Shown piece by piece: positions 26,274 through 34,500 of a DNA stretch of 64,000 bases. Position 1 is the first letter of the stretch. Every line of letters begins with the position of its first letter. Below the pieces are notes generated by a model. It did no database searches. It saw only the letters and a program-made list of their open reading frames with translations, and was not told the origin of the DNA. Source of the stretch: Rhodococcus yunnanensis NBRC 103083 (GTDB lineage: Bacteria; Actinomycetota; Actinomycetes; Mycobacteriales; Mycobacteriaceae); the NCBI RefSeq assembly GCF_001895005.1, contig NZ_BCXH01000008.1, forward strand, positions 124,001 through 188,000, given 5' to 3'. Made by a program: the position numbers and the translations under genes.

Positions 26274-27422
26274 TCAGTGCGGAAGATCGCCGATCAGTCG
26301 TTTCCGTAGAGCGGCGCGGTCGAGCTTGCCCGGCCCGCGCACGGGCAATGCGTCGACCAGATACAACTCCCGGGGCGCCGCGGAGGTGTCCAGCGTCTGC
26401 GCGGCATGCGCACGAAGCTCGGCGAGCGTCACCGCACCCGACGCGACGACCGCGACCACGACGCGCTCACCGAGACGGTCGTCGGGCAGACCGAGAACCG
26501 CGCACTCGCGCACCGACGGATGCGTCGCGAGCGCGGCTTCGACGACCTGAGGGACCACCGTCAACCCACCGGTCGAGATGGCCTCGTCGAGACGCCCCTG
26601 GATCGACAGGACGCCGTCGGACACGGCGCCGGCGTCATCGGTACGGAACCAGCCCTTCTCGGCGAAGGCTGGGTGCTCCGGCATTCCTCGGTAGCCGATG
26701 GCCACCGTCGGCCCGCCCAGAATCACGCGTCGGTCGTCGAGACGAATGTCCACCCCGTCCAACGGCACGCCGTCGTAGACGCATCCACCGGCGGTCTCGC
26801 TCATGCCGTACGTGCGTACCAGCCGAATGCCAGCGGCCTCGGCTCGTTCCCGCAGCGGGACCGGCGTCGCAGCGCCGCCGAGCAGGACCGCGTCGAACTC
26901 GGCGAGCGCCTCGGTGGCAGCGGGATCACCGAGAGCTTTGACGAGCTGTATCGGTACGAGCGAGGTGTACTTGCGGCCCGACATCGATCCGACCGCCGCC
27001 GGCAGTGAACGCGGATCGAATCCTGCGGAGACGTCGAGAACGATCGGCTCGGTACCGGCGAGAACGCTGCGCAGCAGCACTTGCATACCGGCGATGTGAT
27101 GGGCGGGCAGTGCGAGCAGCCAGGAGCCGTCGCCGCCGAGCCTGGCGTGTGTCGCGGTTCCACTTGCGCGTAGCGCCGCCGCGGACAGCATCGCGCCCTT
27201 GGGTGTTCCCGTCGTCCCCGACGTCGCGACGACGAGGGCTGCCTCGTCGTCGATCGGCGAACCGGGCGCCAGAGCGTCGCGCAAGCGTTGGGTCTCGCGC
27301 TGATCATCAGCGGGGACGGGGAGGACTGCGGGGCTGTTTCCGTCCAACACACGACGCAGCCGCGGCAGAATCTCTGCCGCGGCCGGTCCGCTGGGAACTG
27401 TCAGTTCTTCGAGCTCGAGCAC
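26274..27422 (-). CDS. menE: o-succinylbenzoate--CoA ligase MenE
   Basis: 382-residue adenylate-forming enzyme that converts o-succinylbenzoate to OSB-CoA in menaquinone synthesis. The P-loop-like signature VVATSGTTGTPKGAMLS is near residue 64, with YGMSETAGG and the hinge region GWFRTDDAGAVSDGVLSIQG. It is shorter at the N-terminus than general acyl-CoA ligases, as usual for actinobacterial MenE. It is followed upstream (on the same strand) by the DUF3349 pair, a small membrane protein and pitA, the order known from mycobacteria. Confidence 0.93.
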   Translation of the reverse strand: MLELEELTVPSGPAAAEILPRLRRVLDGNSPAVLPVPADDQRETQRLRDALAPGSPIDDEAALVVATSGTTGTPKGAMLSAAALRASGTATHARLGGDGSWLLALPAHHIAGMQVLLRSVLAGTEPIVLDVSAGFDPRSLPAAVGSMSGRKYTSLVPIQLVKALGDPAATEALAEFDAVLLGGAATPVPLRERAEAAGIRLVRTYGMSETAGGCVYDGVPLDGVDIRLDDRRVILGGPTVAIGYRGMPEHPAFAEKGWFRTDDAGAVSDGVLSIQGRLDEAISTGGLTVVPQVVEAALATHPSVRECAVLGLPDDRLGERVVVAVVASGAVTLAELRAHAAQTLDTSAAPRELYLVDALPVRGPGKLDRAALRKRLIGDLPH

Positions 27423-27431
27423 ACGACGAGC

Positions 27432-27746
27432 TTAATCCGCCGGTTCGATCGTGAACGGATCGGCGAGCGGCCATCCGCCCGACGCGAGGTGCGAGCGGAC
27501 GCGAGCTATGTCCTCCTCGCGAGGCATCTCGTTGGTGACCTTGGTGATCGTCACTGCAATGCCCGCCTTGTCGACGGGGATCTGTCCCTCGGCGATGAGC
27601 GCGTCCATGACCGCCTGCACCTCGTCGTCGGAGAGTCGACGGGTCAGGAGCGCGAGCAAGGGAACGTAGTCGGAGTCCGGAACCCCTTCCGGGTAACCGA
27701 CCCGCAGCCACTCGAGGATCGACGAGAGGAAGTGGGGGACTGCCAT
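27432..27746 (-). CDS. DUF3349 protein, copy 1
   Basis: 104 residues: FLSSILEWLRVGYPEGVPDSDYVPLLALL, then EDIARVRSHLASGGWPLADP. It matches the small helical DUF3349 family conserved beside menE in mycobacteria; function unknown. It is a paralogue of the gene immediately upstream (27747-28070), sharing the W-LR-GYPEGVP and LA-GGWPLADP blocks. The ATG is adjacent to the stop of the other copy, so both come from one mRNA. Confidence 0.85.
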   Translation of the reverse strand: MAVPHFLSSILEWLRVGYPEGVPDSDYVPLLALLTRRLSDDEVQAVMDALIAEGQIPVDKAGIAVTITKVTNEMPREEDIARVRSHLASGGWPLADPFTIEPAD

Positions 27747-28070
27747 CTACGTCAGGGTCGTCGGATCTGCGAGTGGCCAACCACCGGCCGCGAGCCGAGC
27801 CGAGACGCGTGCGATGTCTTCGGCGGTCGGTTCGTGGTCGACGAGTTCACGGACGTACTCGGTGATTTCGTCGTTGGTGATGGCGCCGTCCTCGAGCGCG
27901 CCACCGATGGGGGACACGAGAGTGAGCACGACCTCGTGGACCTGAGCGTCGGTCAGTTCCGCCTTACGGAGCAGCGCGACGAGCGGGAAGCGGTCCTTGG
28001 GTGGTACGCCTTCGGGGTAGCCGGCGCGGAGCCACTGCAGTACGGATGCGGGAAAGGTGGTCTCTGTCAT
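27747..28070 (-). CDS. DUF3349 protein, copy 2
   Basis: 107 residues from ATG 28070 (MTETTFPASVLQWLRAGYPE). Same family and conserved blocks as the following gene, from which it has diverged through most of the middle part. The stop abuts the start of copy 1. The longer upstream open frame overlaps the small membrane gene and was rejected as a start. Confidence 0.85.
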   Translation of the reverse strand: MTETTFPASVLQWLRAGYPEGVPPKDRFPLVALLRKAELTDAQVHEVVLTLVSPIGGALEDGAITNDEITEYVRELVDHEPTAEDIARVSARLAAGGWPLADPTTLT

Positions 28071-28102
28071 TACAAGGCCCTCTGTTGGGAGAAGTACGAC
28101 GG

Positions 28103-28381
28103 TCAGAAGACGGAGATGCCGAAGGTGCTGTCGAGGAAGTCCTTCATGATGAAGAGGATTCCGGCGACGATCGCAACGACGACGACGGCGAAGCACAGGA
28201 CAGCAGCCGCAGTGGCGGCCACAGGACGTGCTGTTGCGACGGTCGACCCGTCGTCGCGGGCTTCACCGACGGACAGTGCCTTCAGGCCGAACGCGAAGAT
28301 GGCGGGCAGACCTGCGCCGAGCAGAAGTCCGACGAGGACGACCTGCCACAACGAGTCGAGCGTGTGCTTGAGGGTTTCCAT
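28103..28381 (-). CDS. Small two-helix membrane protein next to pitA
   Basis: 92 residues with helices VVLVGLLLGAGLPAIFAFGLKA and AAVLCFAVVVVAIVAGILFIM. A comparable small membrane gene occupies the same position between DUF3349 and pitA in mycobacteria. It lies 12 nt downstream of the pitA stop and is likely cotranscribed; a role in phosphate uptake is only suggested by position. Confidence 0.8.
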   Translation of the reverse strand: METLKHTLDSLWQVVLVGLLLGAGLPAIFAFGLKALSVGEARDDGSTVATARPVAATAAAVLCFAVVVVAIVAGILFIMKDFLDSTFGISVF

Positions 28382-28393
28382 GTCTGTTCTCTC

Positions 28394-29560
28394 TTAAACC
28401 GTGGTGGGGGACTTCTCGTCGGCCGGAACCAGGCCGCCGTCCCACTCGTCGTTGACGTTGTCGATGTCGATCGGCTGGCGGCGCGAGCGGATGTACATCG
28501 CTACGGCCAGGGCCACGAGGATTGCGAAGACGACCAGAATGCCCGGAAGTCCGCCGATGATGTCCGCGAGGTACCAGCAGACCGCTCCGACCACACCGGC
28601 GGACGGGAGCGTGATCAGCCATGCGACCGCCATGCGGCCCGCGACACCCCAGCGCACCGTTGCGCCTGGCTTGCCGAGTCCCGAACCGAGGATCGAGCCG
28701 GTGGCGACCTGAGTGGTCGACAACGGCAGCCCGAGGTGGCTGGAGGTGAGGATGATCGCTGCCGAGGAGGACTCGGCTGCCATGCCCTGCGGAGATGCGA
28801 TCTCCACGAGCCCCTTGCCGAGTGTGCGGATGACGCGCCAGCCGCCGAGGTAGGTGCCGAGTGCGATGGCGAGTGCGCAGGTGACCTTCACCCAGAGCGG
28901 CATCTCGGCATCGGGGGAGACAGTGCCGTAGGCGACGAGGGCGAGGAAGATGACGCCCATCGTCTTCTGTGCGTCGTTGGTGCCGTGGGCGAGGGAGACG
29001 AGCGACGCGGAACCGATCTGACCCCAGCGGAATCCGCGTTCCTTGCTCTTCTCGGGAACGGCGTTGGTGATGCGGTAGATGACCCAGGTGCCGACGGTGG
29101 CGACGAGGCCTGCGACGACGGGTGCGAGAACTGCGGGGAGCACGATCTTGCTCCACACGCCGTCCCAGACGACGCCCGAGGTACCGAGGCCTGCGATGGT
29201 GGCGCCGATCAGGCCGCCGAACAGAGCGTGCGACGAGCTGGACGGGATACCGAGGAGCCACGTCGCGAGATTCCAGAGAATGCCGCCGACGAGTCCTGCG
29301 AAGATGATGGTCAGGAGCGCCTGACCGCCTGTGTCACCGAGGTTCACGATGCCCTTGGCGACAGTGGCGGCTACCTCCACCGAAAGGAATGCGCCGACCA
29401 GATTCAGTACGGCGGACAGGGTGACCGCAACTTTGGGCTTCAGTGCCCCCGTTGCGATCGACGTCGCCATGGCGTTGGCGGTGTCATGGAAACCGTTGGT
29501 GAAGTCGAAGGCCAATGCCGTCACGACGACAACCAGAAGGACGAGGAATTCTGCGCTCAC
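28394..29560 (-). CDS. pitA: Low-affinity inorganic phosphate transporter PitA
   Basis: 388-residue PiT family (phosphate:H+ or metal-phosphate symporter) membrane protein from GTG 29560 (MSAEFLVLLVVVVTALAFDF). Both family signatures are present: FDFTNGFHDTANAMATSIATGAL near the N-terminus and VSLAHGTNDAQKTMGVI in the second half. About ten helices are visible. There is no good ribosome site before the GTG. The region upstream carries an array of 11-bp direct repeats resembling PHO boxes, suggesting phosphate-dependent control. Confidence 0.94.
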   Translation of the reverse strand: MSAEFLVLLVVVVTALAFDFTNGFHDTANAMATSIATGALKPKVAVTLSAVLNLVGAFLSVEVAATVAKGIVNLGDTGGQALLTIIFAGLVGGILWNLATWLLGIPSSSSHALFGGLIGATIAGLGTSGVVWDGVWSKIVLPAVLAPVVAGLVATVGTWVIYRITNAVPEKSKERGFRWGQIGSASLVSLAHGTNDAQKTMGVIFLALVAYGTVSPDAEMPLWVKVTCALAIALGTYLGGWRVIRTLGKGLVEIASPQGMAAESSSAAIILTSSHLGLPLSTTQVATGSILGSGLGKPGATVRWGVAGRMAVAWLITLPSAGVVGAVCWYLADIIGGLPGILVVFAILVALAVAMYIRSRRQPIDIDNVNDEWDGGLVPADEKSPTTV

Positions 29561-29610
29561 GAGAAAATTGTGAGGCCTGGATACGGCGTTCCCATAATTT
29601 TGCTCGAAGT

Positions 29611-29663
29611 GTTCTCTTTCGGTTCCTGTCCGATCCCTCTCGTTCACCTTCCGTTCAACTAAT
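29611..29663 (+). promoter_or_regulatory. PHO-box-like array of 11-bp direct repeats
   Basis: Four GTTC-headed units: GTTCTCTTTCG (29611), GTTCCTGTCCG (29622), then a 9-nt spacer, GTTCACCTTCC (29642) and GTTCAACTAAT (29653). The period is 11 bp and the central pair fits the actinobacterial PhoP consensus (GTTCACC-like direct repeats). It lies about 50 bp upstream of pitA and 84 bp upstream of the divergent gene. Confidence 0.65.
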
Positions 29664-29746
29664 TGCCGTAAATGTCCGAATTGCGAGAGGCCTGCGTCAC
29701 GTGCTCGATCGGCGTTCGTGTCGGCGCATTGTGGGACAGTGGAAGT

Positions 29747-31105
29747 GTGAACTTCGACGAGGCCCAGGGCGGTGAACAACACCGCCGCGGTGAGCGGCGT
29801 GCATTGGACGATGCCGTCGCGGCCGCTCTGTCCTACCTCGACTCGGTGGATCCGGCGACGGCGGCCGATGCACAGACGGGATGGGAAGGGCTACGCCGGG
29901 TTTCGCCGGTGGCAGGACCGACACAGACGTCCGTCCAGAAGTTTCTGTGGCTGCATCTGCGGGTGCTGCCGGAGGACGTCGATCGCGCGTGGGACATCGC
30001 CCAAGCCCTCGCGGATCTGCTCGATCGACTCGGTCTTGCGCGGTACGCCGACATCGCGCGCGGGTCGCGCACCTTCGAGCTGCTGCACGCCGAGAACGAC
30101 GCCACGTGGCAGCAGCACTACCTCGATGCTCTCGCGGACTCGGGTATCGGCCCCGAGGACACCGACCTGATCTCGTGGCAGGACGCACCGGAAGGGCCCG
30201 AGAGCGTCGTCGCGGATCTGATCGGTGAGACTCTGGAAGTCGCGACTGTCGCAGGAGAATTCGCGCCGACGCGCGTGGACGGCCGCCCGCTCAGGGCCGC
30301 GGCGGTCGCGACGAAGCGTCGCGCGATCACCAACTCGGTGCTGCGGTCCGAACGCGCAGGAGGCGTTCTACTCGAGCAGTTGCTCGACCATCGAATCGAG
30401 TTGTGGTCGAGGTACAGTCCGCCGCGGGTCGAGTTGTACCGCGACCTGGCCGCACCGCTGCACGACGCCGTCGAGCCTGCCTATTCCTGCGTGCGTCGTC
30501 TCGAAGGAATGCTCGCGCTGGTCGGAGACGGCATCACTCTGACCGAGTCCGGCTACCTTCCCGACTCTGCCGTCGCACAGGCCATCGGCACGCTGTGGAC
30601 TTCTCGGGAATGGCCGTTCCCTGCGGGCGCCGAGCTGGACACGGTTCCGGTGCTGACCATCAGGCGATTGCTGCTCGAGCTCGGCCTCGTGCGCAAGCAT
30701 CACGGACGGTTGTTGCCGACCGTGCGTTCGCGCGGCATGAGTGCAGACCGGATGTGGCAGATGTTGATCAGTCGGACGATCGGCACCGAGTACCACCCGA
30801 ATACCATCGCGGCGGAGGTCGTTCTGGCGGACGTCGCGCGTGGACGCCGCCCGCAGGACACGTCTCGGACGGTCGCGGGGTTACTCGCGGCGGAGGGGTG
30901 GATGCACGGCGGCGAGCCGGTGGCACTCGAATCCGTCGAACCACTCGCCGACGGTGTCCTCGCCAAGTTGACCGCGCTCGGCGCGTTCTCGTACGACGAC
31001 GACAACCGTGGCCTGTCGACCTCGGTTCCGTCACCGGACGGGATGCGCCTGGCAGCTGCTCTGCTTCGCCACCGTTTGCTTCACACTCGACTTCCTGCTC
31101 TCTGA
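29747..31105 (+). CDS. Conserved hypothetical protein, about 452 residues
   Basis: Start GTG 29747 (VNFDEAQGGEQ); the longer open frame upstream crosses the PHO-like repeats. Soluble and helix-rich, with no signal peptide or membrane segment. Segments such as VQKFLWLHLRVLP and RIELWSRYSPPRVELY are conserved-looking, but I cannot place them in a family. The C-terminal part (about 310-452) resembles a helical repeat with RRLLLELGLVRKHHGRLLPT. It diverges from pitA and is followed at 71 nt by an EAL-domain gene. Confidence 0.7.
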   Translation: MNFDEAQGGEQHRRGERRALDDAVAAALSYLDSVDPATAADAQTGWEGLRRVSPVAGPTQTSVQKFLWLHLRVLPEDVDRAWDIAQALADLLDRLGLARYADIARGSRTFELLHAENDATWQQHYLDALADSGIGPEDTDLISWQDAPEGPESVVADLIGETLEVATVAGEFAPTRVDGRPLRAAAVATKRRAITNSVLRSERAGGVLLEQLLDHRIELWSRYSPPRVELYRDLAAPLHDAVEPAYSCVRRLEGMLALVGDGITLTESGYLPDSAVAQAIGTLWTSREWPFPAGAELDTVPVLTIRRLLLELGLVRKHHGRLLPTVRSRGMSADRMWQMLISRTIGTEYHPNTIAAEVVLADVARGRRPQDTSRTVAGLLAAEGWMHGGEPVALESVEPLADGVLAKLTALGAFSYDDDNRGLSTSVPSPDGMRLAAALLRHRLLHTRLPAL

Positions 31106-31176
31106 CGCGAGCTCCGCGGTTAAGCTGAGTAGCGGCTCGTCTCGATCGGGACGGTCACCACGACCGGGAGGCGCAG

Positions 31177-32454
31177 GTGAAACACGACGCCGTCCAACCC
31201 AATCGGCGATCCATGGCTCGGCGTCAGAGCGATTCGGCCCGCCGATATCTCGATCTCGAAGCGACTACCCCCGCACTCCGCTCCACCGTGGAACTCGCAG
31301 CCCGCACAGTCGGTTTCGCGATCGCACAGCTCAACGTCCTCGACGAGGACACGCAGTACACACTCGTCAACATCGGCGGACCGCCGGTGTCGACGATCGA
31401 GCGGTCCTCGACCCTGTGCGACGACGTCGTACGCAGCGAGAAGCCTGCAGTGGTGGCCAGGAACCGAGTCGACGCCACGGTGCGTCAACGCAACATCCTC
31501 GATCAGGTCGGGGTGTCCGCATACGCGTCGGTGCCGCTGCGCGGTCGTGAAGGGCTGGTGATCGGCACGCTCTGCCTGCTCGATCGCATGCCGCGTGACT
31601 TCAGCACCGGGCAGTTCCAGGAGCTGGAACAGTTCGCCTCGATCCTGGAAGAACAGCTGGATCTACATCGACGAGTCGGATCGACGCCGACCAAACTCGA
31701 CAGCGACCACGACCTCGCGGGCGCTCTCTATGCCGGCCAGATCGTGCCGTGGTTTCAGTCGATCGTCGATCTGCGCACCAAGGAGATCATCGGGTTCGAG
31801 GCACTCGCGCGATGGCATCACCCGACCCGCGGACTGGTCTCGCCTGCAGATTTCGTGCCGTTCGCGGAGTCGAGCGAGCTGATCATCGACGTCGACCTCG
31901 AAGTGTTGCGGCAGTCGGTGAAAGAAGCCGACGCATGGCACGAAGTGCGGCCCGAACTGAGGTTGAGTGTCAATCTGTCCGGTCGGCACCTGGCGCACCC
32001 CGACGCCGTCACTCAGCTGCAGAGCGCCGTCGCCGCGTCCGGTGTGCCCGCGAGACTGATCTCGTTGGAGCTGACCGAAACCACGTCGGTGAACGACGGC
32101 CCGTTGATCCGCAGGCACATCGAGGACGTCCACGCACTCGGGTTCAGAGTGCTGCTCGACGACTTCGGCTCCGGCTGGTCGTCGCTGGAAAGGCTGGTCA
32201 CCCTCGAGCCCGACGGGATCAAGATCGACAGCCACCTGACCCGGTTCGTCGACACGGTTCGTGGCCGCGCGCTGCTGCGGGCGCTGGCAGGCGTCGCGCA
32301 GGATCTGAAGATGTCGCTGATCATCGAGGGAATCGAGACGCGCGAGCAGGCCGACATCGCAGTCGATCTCGGGTGCACGATGGCGCAGGGATTTCTGTGG
32401 TCGAGGCCGCAGTCGGCGGGCGCGGTGCGGCGGATGTTGGGCGTTCCCAGGTAG
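31177..32454 (+). CDS. GAF-EAL cyclic-di-GMP phosphodiesterase
   Basis: 425 residues. A GAF-like sensor domain covers about residues 30-165 (VGFAIAQLNVLDEDTQYTLV; SVPLRGREGLVIGTLCLLD). The EAL domain starts near residue 187, with the key catalytic motifs intact: FEALARWHHP (EAL), VNLSG (Asn), LELTETTS, LLDDFGSGWSSL, KIDSHL and IIEGIETREQA. It should therefore hydrolyse c-di-GMP to pGpG, subject to a ligand sensed by GAF. The GTG start follows a GGGAGG stretch by about 6 nt. A GGDEF-type gene lies 900 nt downstream on the other strand. Confidence 0.93.
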   Translation: MKHDAVQPNRRSMARRQSDSARRYLDLEATTPALRSTVELAARTVGFAIAQLNVLDEDTQYTLVNIGGPPVSTIERSSTLCDDVVRSEKPAVVARNRVDATVRQRNILDQVGVSAYASVPLRGREGLVIGTLCLLDRMPRDFSTGQFQELEQFASILEEQLDLHRRVGSTPTKLDSDHDLAGALYAGQIVPWFQSIVDLRTKEIIGFEALARWHHPTRGLVSPADFVPFAESSELIIDVDLEVLRQSVKEADAWHEVRPELRLSVNLSGRHLAHPDAVTQLQSAVAASGVPARLISLELTETTSVNDGPLIRRHIEDVHALGFRVLLDDFGSGWSSLERLVTLEPDGIKIDSHLTRFVDTVRGRALLRALAGVAQDLKMSLIIEGIETREQADIAVDLGCTMAQGFLWSRPQSAGAVRRMLGVPR

Positions 32455-32472
32455 TCAGGTGTTCCGGGGTAA

Positions 32473-32859
32473 TCAGTCTCCGCGTACGTCGCGCCGCAGG
32501 GGATGACCGGGCGGTATCTCGACGAGCACGATCGGGACGCCGTCGGGATCACGTAACCACATCTCGATCAGGCCCCAGGATTCCTGTTTCGCATCGCGCT
32601 CGATCGCGACGCCGCGTTCACGGAGTTCTGCGGTGACCGACTCGATATCGCGGACCTGAAGCCACAGGGCGCCGTGGAAGGATCCCGGCTCCGCCGATCC
32701 ACCGTGCGCGGCGATCTCGATGAGACTCTGGCCTGCGAAGAAGACCGTGCCTGCGCCGTATTCGCGTGCGATCGCGAGGCCGAGCGCGTCGCGGTAGAAC
32801 GCGAGCGTGCGGTCGTAGTCGGCTGGACGCAGAATCGTTCGGCCGCTCAGTATCTCCAC
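32473..32859 (-). CDS. VOC (glyoxalase/bleomycin-resistance fold) family protein
   Basis: 128 residues from GTG 32859 (VEILSGRTILRPADYDRTLA). Two beta-alpha-beta-beta-beta units are visible, the first with FYRDALGLAIAREYGAG and the second with LWLQVRDIESVTAELRERGV and FDxDG-like LRDPDGVPIVLVE. It is a metal-binding vicinal oxygen chelate protein of unknown substrate; a similar gene lies between pitA and menB in mycobacteria. Convergent with the EAL gene. Confidence 0.82.
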   Translation of the reverse strand: MEILSGRTILRPADYDRTLAFYRDALGLAIAREYGAGTVFFAGQSLIEIAAHGGSAEPGSFHGALWLQVRDIESVTAELRERGVAIERDAKQESWGLIEMWLRDPDGVPIVLVEIPPGHPLRRDVRGD

Positions 32860-32887
32860 AGCACATCGATACCACACATATCGGACC

Positions 32888-33325
32888 TCAGGGGGTCGCC
32901 TCGTGTCCGGGCTTGCCGTGGGTGCGTCGTGCTTCTTTCATCTCGGCTTCGAAGACATGTCGCTTGCCGTCCTGCAACTCGTCGCGGACCTGCTTCTCGT
33001 GGCGGCGAAATTCCGACCAGTACAGGTCGTCGAAGTTCTCCACGATCTGGAACGACCACCGCCCGTCGATGGCGTTTCGGCCGACCATCTCCGTGTCGAG
33101 TCGGTCTGCCTGCTCGCTGTGGCCTGCTTCGCGTAGTGCGTCGACGGCCTCGCCGAGTTGCAGGTCGGCGTGTCCCATCAGCTGATGGAAGGAATACAGG
33201 TGCCCTCGTGCACGTTCGATGGTCTCGAGAGCTTCGGAGACCTTGCCGACGGCGGCAACGGTGTCGTCGTCGGAATCGGCGGGGCGTCGATGCTGCGGGG
33301 TGGGCTGCTGTCTGTCGGCACTCAT
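32888..33325 (-). CDS. Hypothetical soluble helical protein
   Basis: 145 residues, mostly charged helices: VGKVSEALETIERARGHLYS, FHQLMGHADLQLGEAVDAL and DDLYWSEFRRHEKQVRDELQ. No membrane segment or known motif. The composition suggests a coiled-coil or four-helix bundle. It lies between the VOC gene (29 nt) and the GGDEF gene (28 nt) on the same strand, so the three may form an operon. Similar proteins occur in related actinobacteria, function unknown. Confidence 0.7.
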   Translation of the reverse strand: MSADRQQPTPQHRRPADSDDDTVAAVGKVSEALETIERARGHLYSFHQLMGHADLQLGEAVDALREAGHSEQADRLDTEMVGRNAIDGRWSFQIVENFDDLYWSEFRRHEKQVRDELQDGKRHVFEAEMKEARRTHGKPGHEATP

Positions 33326-33353
33326 GGTCGGCGAATGCCCGCGCGCACCCGAT

Positions 33354-34493
33354 TCAAATCAGGGTGGTGACGACGCGGTTGCCGCCTGCGGCTTTGGCCT
33401 CGTACATCATCGAGTCCGCCACCCGCGAGGCCGTGCCGACGGTATCGGAATTGTGGGTCCACAGTTGCGAATCGGCGTAGAGAATGGCGGCGCCGACACT
33501 GACCGTCACCGGAATCGCATCGTTCTCGTCGTGCAGAGCCCGTCGTATCCCGTGCACGAGGGCATCGACGTGCAGGCGTGAGGTGACGACGGCCGCGAGG
33601 TACTCCTCGCCGCCCGTGCGACCCAGGATGCCGTATCCGGCGACGTGGGATGTCAAACGCTCTGCGACGCGGCAGATCACGGCGTCGCCCTCGTCGTGCC
33701 CGTATATGTCGTTGACGGACTTGAAGTTGTCGATGTCGACGACGATGACGGCCGCGCACTGTCCGACGCGCCTGCCCTGCTCCCACAGTTCCTCGAGCGC
33801 GCTGGAGAGACCTCTGCGGTTGAGCAGACCGGTCAGCGGGTCCAGGACGGAGCTGCGGGCGTCGGCGGACAGCGTCGTGAGGAACACGTGGGAGGTGACG
33901 GGAACGCTCATGACGCCGAGCAGGACGACGTTGGTCTGCACGAGCAACGTGATCGGATCGACGTCGCCGCGCATGAGGAGCGCGAAGGCGAAAGCCAGCG
34001 TCGTCGCGGCCGCGAACAGTAGATGGACGATGACCCAGCGGGGACTGAGAAAGAACGTGACGAAGGCGCCGATGACTGCGAACAGCACGCATCCCAGCAG
34101 TGCATTGGTCAGATCGAGAACCGACAGTGCCGCGGCGACACCGATGTCCGAGTAGATCGCGAACGATACGACACCGATTCTGCCCGGGAACGGCCTAAGG
34201 ACCCACAGCGCGGCGATGATCAGGTTCGACGTGCACAGCGTCAAGGTCAGGGCGGTGGGCCCGGCACCGGCCGGACCGCCCTCGGCGTACAGCGACAGAA
34301 ACGACATGATGCTGATGTTGATCATCGACGCGGCCAGAATGGTCCGGATGATGCGGCCCGACGGGTGCGAGTTCTGGAACTCCGTCATCCACTCGTAGTC
34401 GTGTGGCTGCATGAACCACAGGACGACAGCACCCCACACGCCGGCGGGTTGTTGCTTCCGACGGCGTGTGAGGGGATCGCGGGCGAGGGACAT
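33354..34493 (-). CDS. Membrane-bound GGDEF-domain diguanylate cyclase (GGEEY variant)
   Basis: 379 residues. About six membrane helices (residues ~35-205) form an unrecognised sensor, followed by a GGDEF domain starting at DPLTGLLNRRGL. The substrate segment VIVVDIDNFKSVNDIYGHDEGD is intact. The signature is GGEEY near residue 293 instead of GGDEF/GGEEF: Glu at the metal position is acceptable, Tyr for Phe is unusual. No RxxD inhibitory site is visible upstream. It probably makes c-di-GMP, opposed by the nearby EAL protein, but activity is uncertain. Confidence 0.87.
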   Translation of the reverse strand: MSLARDPLTRRRKQQPAGVWGAVVLWFMQPHDYEWMTEFQNSHPSGRIIRTILAASMINISIMSFLSLYAEGGPAGAGPTALTLTLCTSNLIIAALWVLRPFPGRIGVVSFAIYSDIGVAAALSVLDLTNALLGCVLFAVIGAFVTFFLSPRWVIVHLLFAAATTLAFAFALLMRGDVDPITLLVQTNVVLLGVMSVPVTSHVFLTTLSADARSSVLDPLTGLLNRRGLSSALEELWEQGRRVGQCAAVIVVDIDNFKSVNDIYGHDEGDAVICRVAERLTSHVAGYGILGRTGGEEYLAAVVTSRLHVDALVHGIRRALHDENDAIPVTVSVGAAILYADSQLWTHNSDTVGTASRVADSMMYEAKAAGGNRVVTTLI

Positions 34494-34500
34494 GCAGCGG

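Noticed and set aside
28001..29662. A long plus-strand open frame (553 codons) opposite pitA and its small downstream genes
   Set aside because: It is antisense to a clear PiT transporter with conserved motifs; composition is an artefact of high-GC third positions, and no domain is seen.
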